NCBI RefSeq assembly: GCF_000004075.3
Contig: NC_026655.2
Coordinates: 20,011,489 to 20,075,488 of the forward strand
Origin: Cucumis sativus
Lineage: Eukaryota; Streptophyta; Magnoliopsida; Cucurbitales; Cucurbitaceae
Direction of reading: 5' to 3'
Length of the DNA: 64,000 nt
The translations under genes and the position numbers were made by a program. Positions 62,044 to 64,000 of this stretch are shown in pieces. The notes below the pieces were generated by a model. That model saw nothing but the letters and a program-made list of their open reading frames with translations. It did no database searches and was not told the origin of the DNA. Position 1 is the stretch's first letter. Every line of letters begins with the position of its first letter.

Positions 62044-63383
62044 ATGGATGAAGCTCAGGGAGGCGGCTTGACTTCACTGCCTCCATTTTTAGTCAAAACG
62101 TATGATATGGTTGATGACCCTTCAACCAATTCCATTGTTTCATGGAGTTCTAGTGATAAAAGCTTTGTTGTTTGGAATCCACTGGAGTTCTCATCAGTTT
62201 TGTTGCCTAAATTCTTTAAGCATAGCAACTTCTCAAGCTTCATCAGGCAGCTCAATACTTATGTAAGACGATAAATTTTTTATTGACTTCATTTCTGCTA
62301 TCTGTTTTCATCACTGTAGTTGTGTTTGTATCCATGTTTTTGCTTTCTGAGTATTTTGTTCATTACTGTTAGGGGTTCAGAAAGGTGGATCCTGAACAAT
62401 GGGAATTTGCCAATGAGGATTTTGTTAGAGGTAAGCCACATCTGATGAAGAACATCCACAGGAGAAAACCAATCCATAGTCATTCTTTACAGAACCTTCA
62501 CGGTCAAGGAATATCTCCTCTAACTGAAGTGGAAAGGAACAGTTTTAAGGATGACATCGAAAGGCTGAAACTGGATAAAGAACAGCTTCTACTCGAGTTG
62601 CAAAAGTACGAACAAGAATATCAAGGAGTTGGATTGCAAATACAAAATTTGAAAGACCGATTTCAACGTGTTCAACAGGAGATGCAATTATTTATCAGTT
62701 TGATGGCTCGCCTTTTGCAGAAACCAGGACTTCACTTGGATCTCCTGCCACAATTGGAAACTCCTGAGAGAAAGAGGAGATTACCTAGAGTTTCTTACAA
62801 CATTAGTGAAGACAGCCTTGAGGACAATCATTTAGGGACAACTCAAACCATTGGTAGAGACGATATGGGTTGTAGTTTTGATCCAATTTTGGAAAAAGAG
62901 CAGTTAGAACTTCTTGAGACATCGCTGACCTTTTGGGAAGGAATTATCCATAGTTATGATGAAACAGTTAGTCCACTTGATTCAAGCTCAAACCTGGAGT
63001 TGGTTGGATCTGTGAGTCATGCCAGTAGCCCTGCTATATCTTGCAGACTAGTTAGGGAAGAATTTCGGTGTAAATCACCTGGAATCGACATGAATTTGGA
63101 GCCCATGGCTACTGTTGCTCCTGACTCTGTAGCTTCAAAAGATCAAGCAGCTGGAGTAAATGCTCCATTACCAACTGGATTCAATGATGTTTTCTGGCAG
63201 CAATTCTTGACAGAGAATCCTGGTGCATCTGATCCACAAGAAGTTCAATCAGCCAGAAAAGATTCGGATGTCATAAACGAAGAAAACAGACAGAGTGATC
63301 ACGGAAAATTTTGGTGGAACACGAGGAGTGTAAATAATGTCGTAGAACAGATAGGGCACCTTAAACCAGCTGAGAAATTTTGA
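62044..63383 (+). CDS. Heat-stress transcription factor, class A4 (HSFA4)
   Basis: Exons 62044-62262 and 62373-63383; 409 residues. DNA-binding domain about 15-108 ([40 protein letters not shown], then [20 protein letters not shown]), split by the single intron at the family's conserved site. HR-A/B coiled-coil oligomerisation region about 121-190. NLS PERKRRL (about 204). AHA activator motifs LTFWEGIIH (about 259) and [13 protein letters not shown] (about 345), the signature of A4. C-terminal [15 protein letters not shown] (about 396). It binds heat-shock elements as a trimer and works in oxidative, heat and metal stress and anthesis-related signalling. The in-frame codons upstream of ATG 62044 lack an ATG, so this start is favoured. 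Confidence 0.95.
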
Positions 63384-64000
63384 TACTAGGTTGACTGTTT
63401 TTCTGAATTACAGATTCCCCTTAGCTCACATGTAATATAGTTTATTATGAATGGAACGTTTGAGCTTCCACCCATGTCTTTTTCAGTTGGTCTCGTTGAT
63501 TTTAATTTCCTCATGATACTTGACTTGTTTAGAGAATTGCTGGCTGTACCTATGAATGAACAATATTTTTTACTGCTTTAGTAATATATCAGGGAATAGA
63601 CATTAGTAATGGATCAGTGCATAATATGCAAGTCAATAAATCTTAGGAATTTGAATCCTACGGAAATATATTTATATTTTTGTTCCTTATTCAGGTTTGC
63701 TGAAATCATCTTTATAGTTTTCTAATGTTTTCTCTTGTTTCCATCGCACCTTTCCGCATGCGTAATTTAGGTGAGGATACAGTTTGCATTAGATCAGAAT
63801 CTTTGCTGGGTTCAGCATCCCATCTTCCTAAGATTCTATCTTTCCACGTCCTGTTATCCCCCCCAAGTTTCTCATGTCCAGTTTAAAATTTTATTTGTTG
63901 GAACTGTTTTTAAGATGTATGTTTCCTTCTCTATGAGCATGAAGTACTGTTGCATCTTGGGTTAGTTTGTAGGTGTAGCTCTTGAGAGAGTGGTAAAGAG
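63384..64000. other. 3' flank of HSFA4-like gene
   Basis: UTR-like sequence and no further gene start in the last 600 bases. Confidence 0.6.

Noticed and set aside
1..64000. tRNA, rRNA, snoRNA, miRNA hairpins
   Set aside because: I saw no convincing cloverleaf or known RNA motif by eye; a covariance-model scan was not possible here.

Overview
The window is nuclear DNA of a flowering plant, most likely a dicot and probably a cucurbit. That guess rests on AT-rich spacers, short GT-AG introns, and plant-only families (TPD1-like, BES1/BZR1, HSFA4, KORRIGAN, LRR-malectin kinases). The species is inference, not shown by the sequence. I rebuilt eight gene models exon by exon; in all of them the exon phases close. 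There are no bacterial-style operons, CRISPR arrays or recognisable rRNA/tRNA genes.

Layout. 1-3702 (-): ankyrin/Raf-like kinase of the integrin-linked-kinase group, with its 3' end outside the window. 3.9-9.3 kb: spacer with a truncated oil-body-associated-protein pseudogene. 9424-11566 (+): dynamin-related GTPase of the DRP4/Mx type. 11.7-17.4 kb: AT-rich sequence leading into a heavily decayed Ty1/copia retrotransposon. 18380-29160 (-): a 24-exon LRR-malectin receptor kinase. Its introns carry a MITE, an almost perfect TRIM retroelement with target-site duplication, and a LINE tail. 34377-36973 (+): KORRIGAN-type GH9 endoglucanase with a substituted catalytic base. 37935-38246 (-): small secreted Cys-rich protein. 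39694-42772 (+): FYVE-SYLF protein. 43401-45877 (-): BES1/BZR1 homologue. 46-56 kb: transposon-rich block with Harbinger transposase remains, CACTA-type ends and a MAPKKK-like pseudogene lying between two 282-bp repeats. 55894-56423 (-): TPD1-like secreted peptide. 58.7-59.5 kb: second Harbinger remnant. 62044-63383 (+): heat-stress factor of class A4.

The intact genes are unrelated single-copy loci. Several belong to the same broad areas: cell-surface and brassinosteroid signalling (receptor kinase, BES1 homologue, TPD1-like ligand), endomembrane and membrane remodelling (DRP4, FYVE-SYLF), and cell-wall synthesis (KORRIGAN). Nothing indicates that they are co-regulated. I found no convincing new multi-gene system. 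The best leads are the altered GH9 active site, the intact TRIM element, and the repeat-flanked kinase pseudogene.
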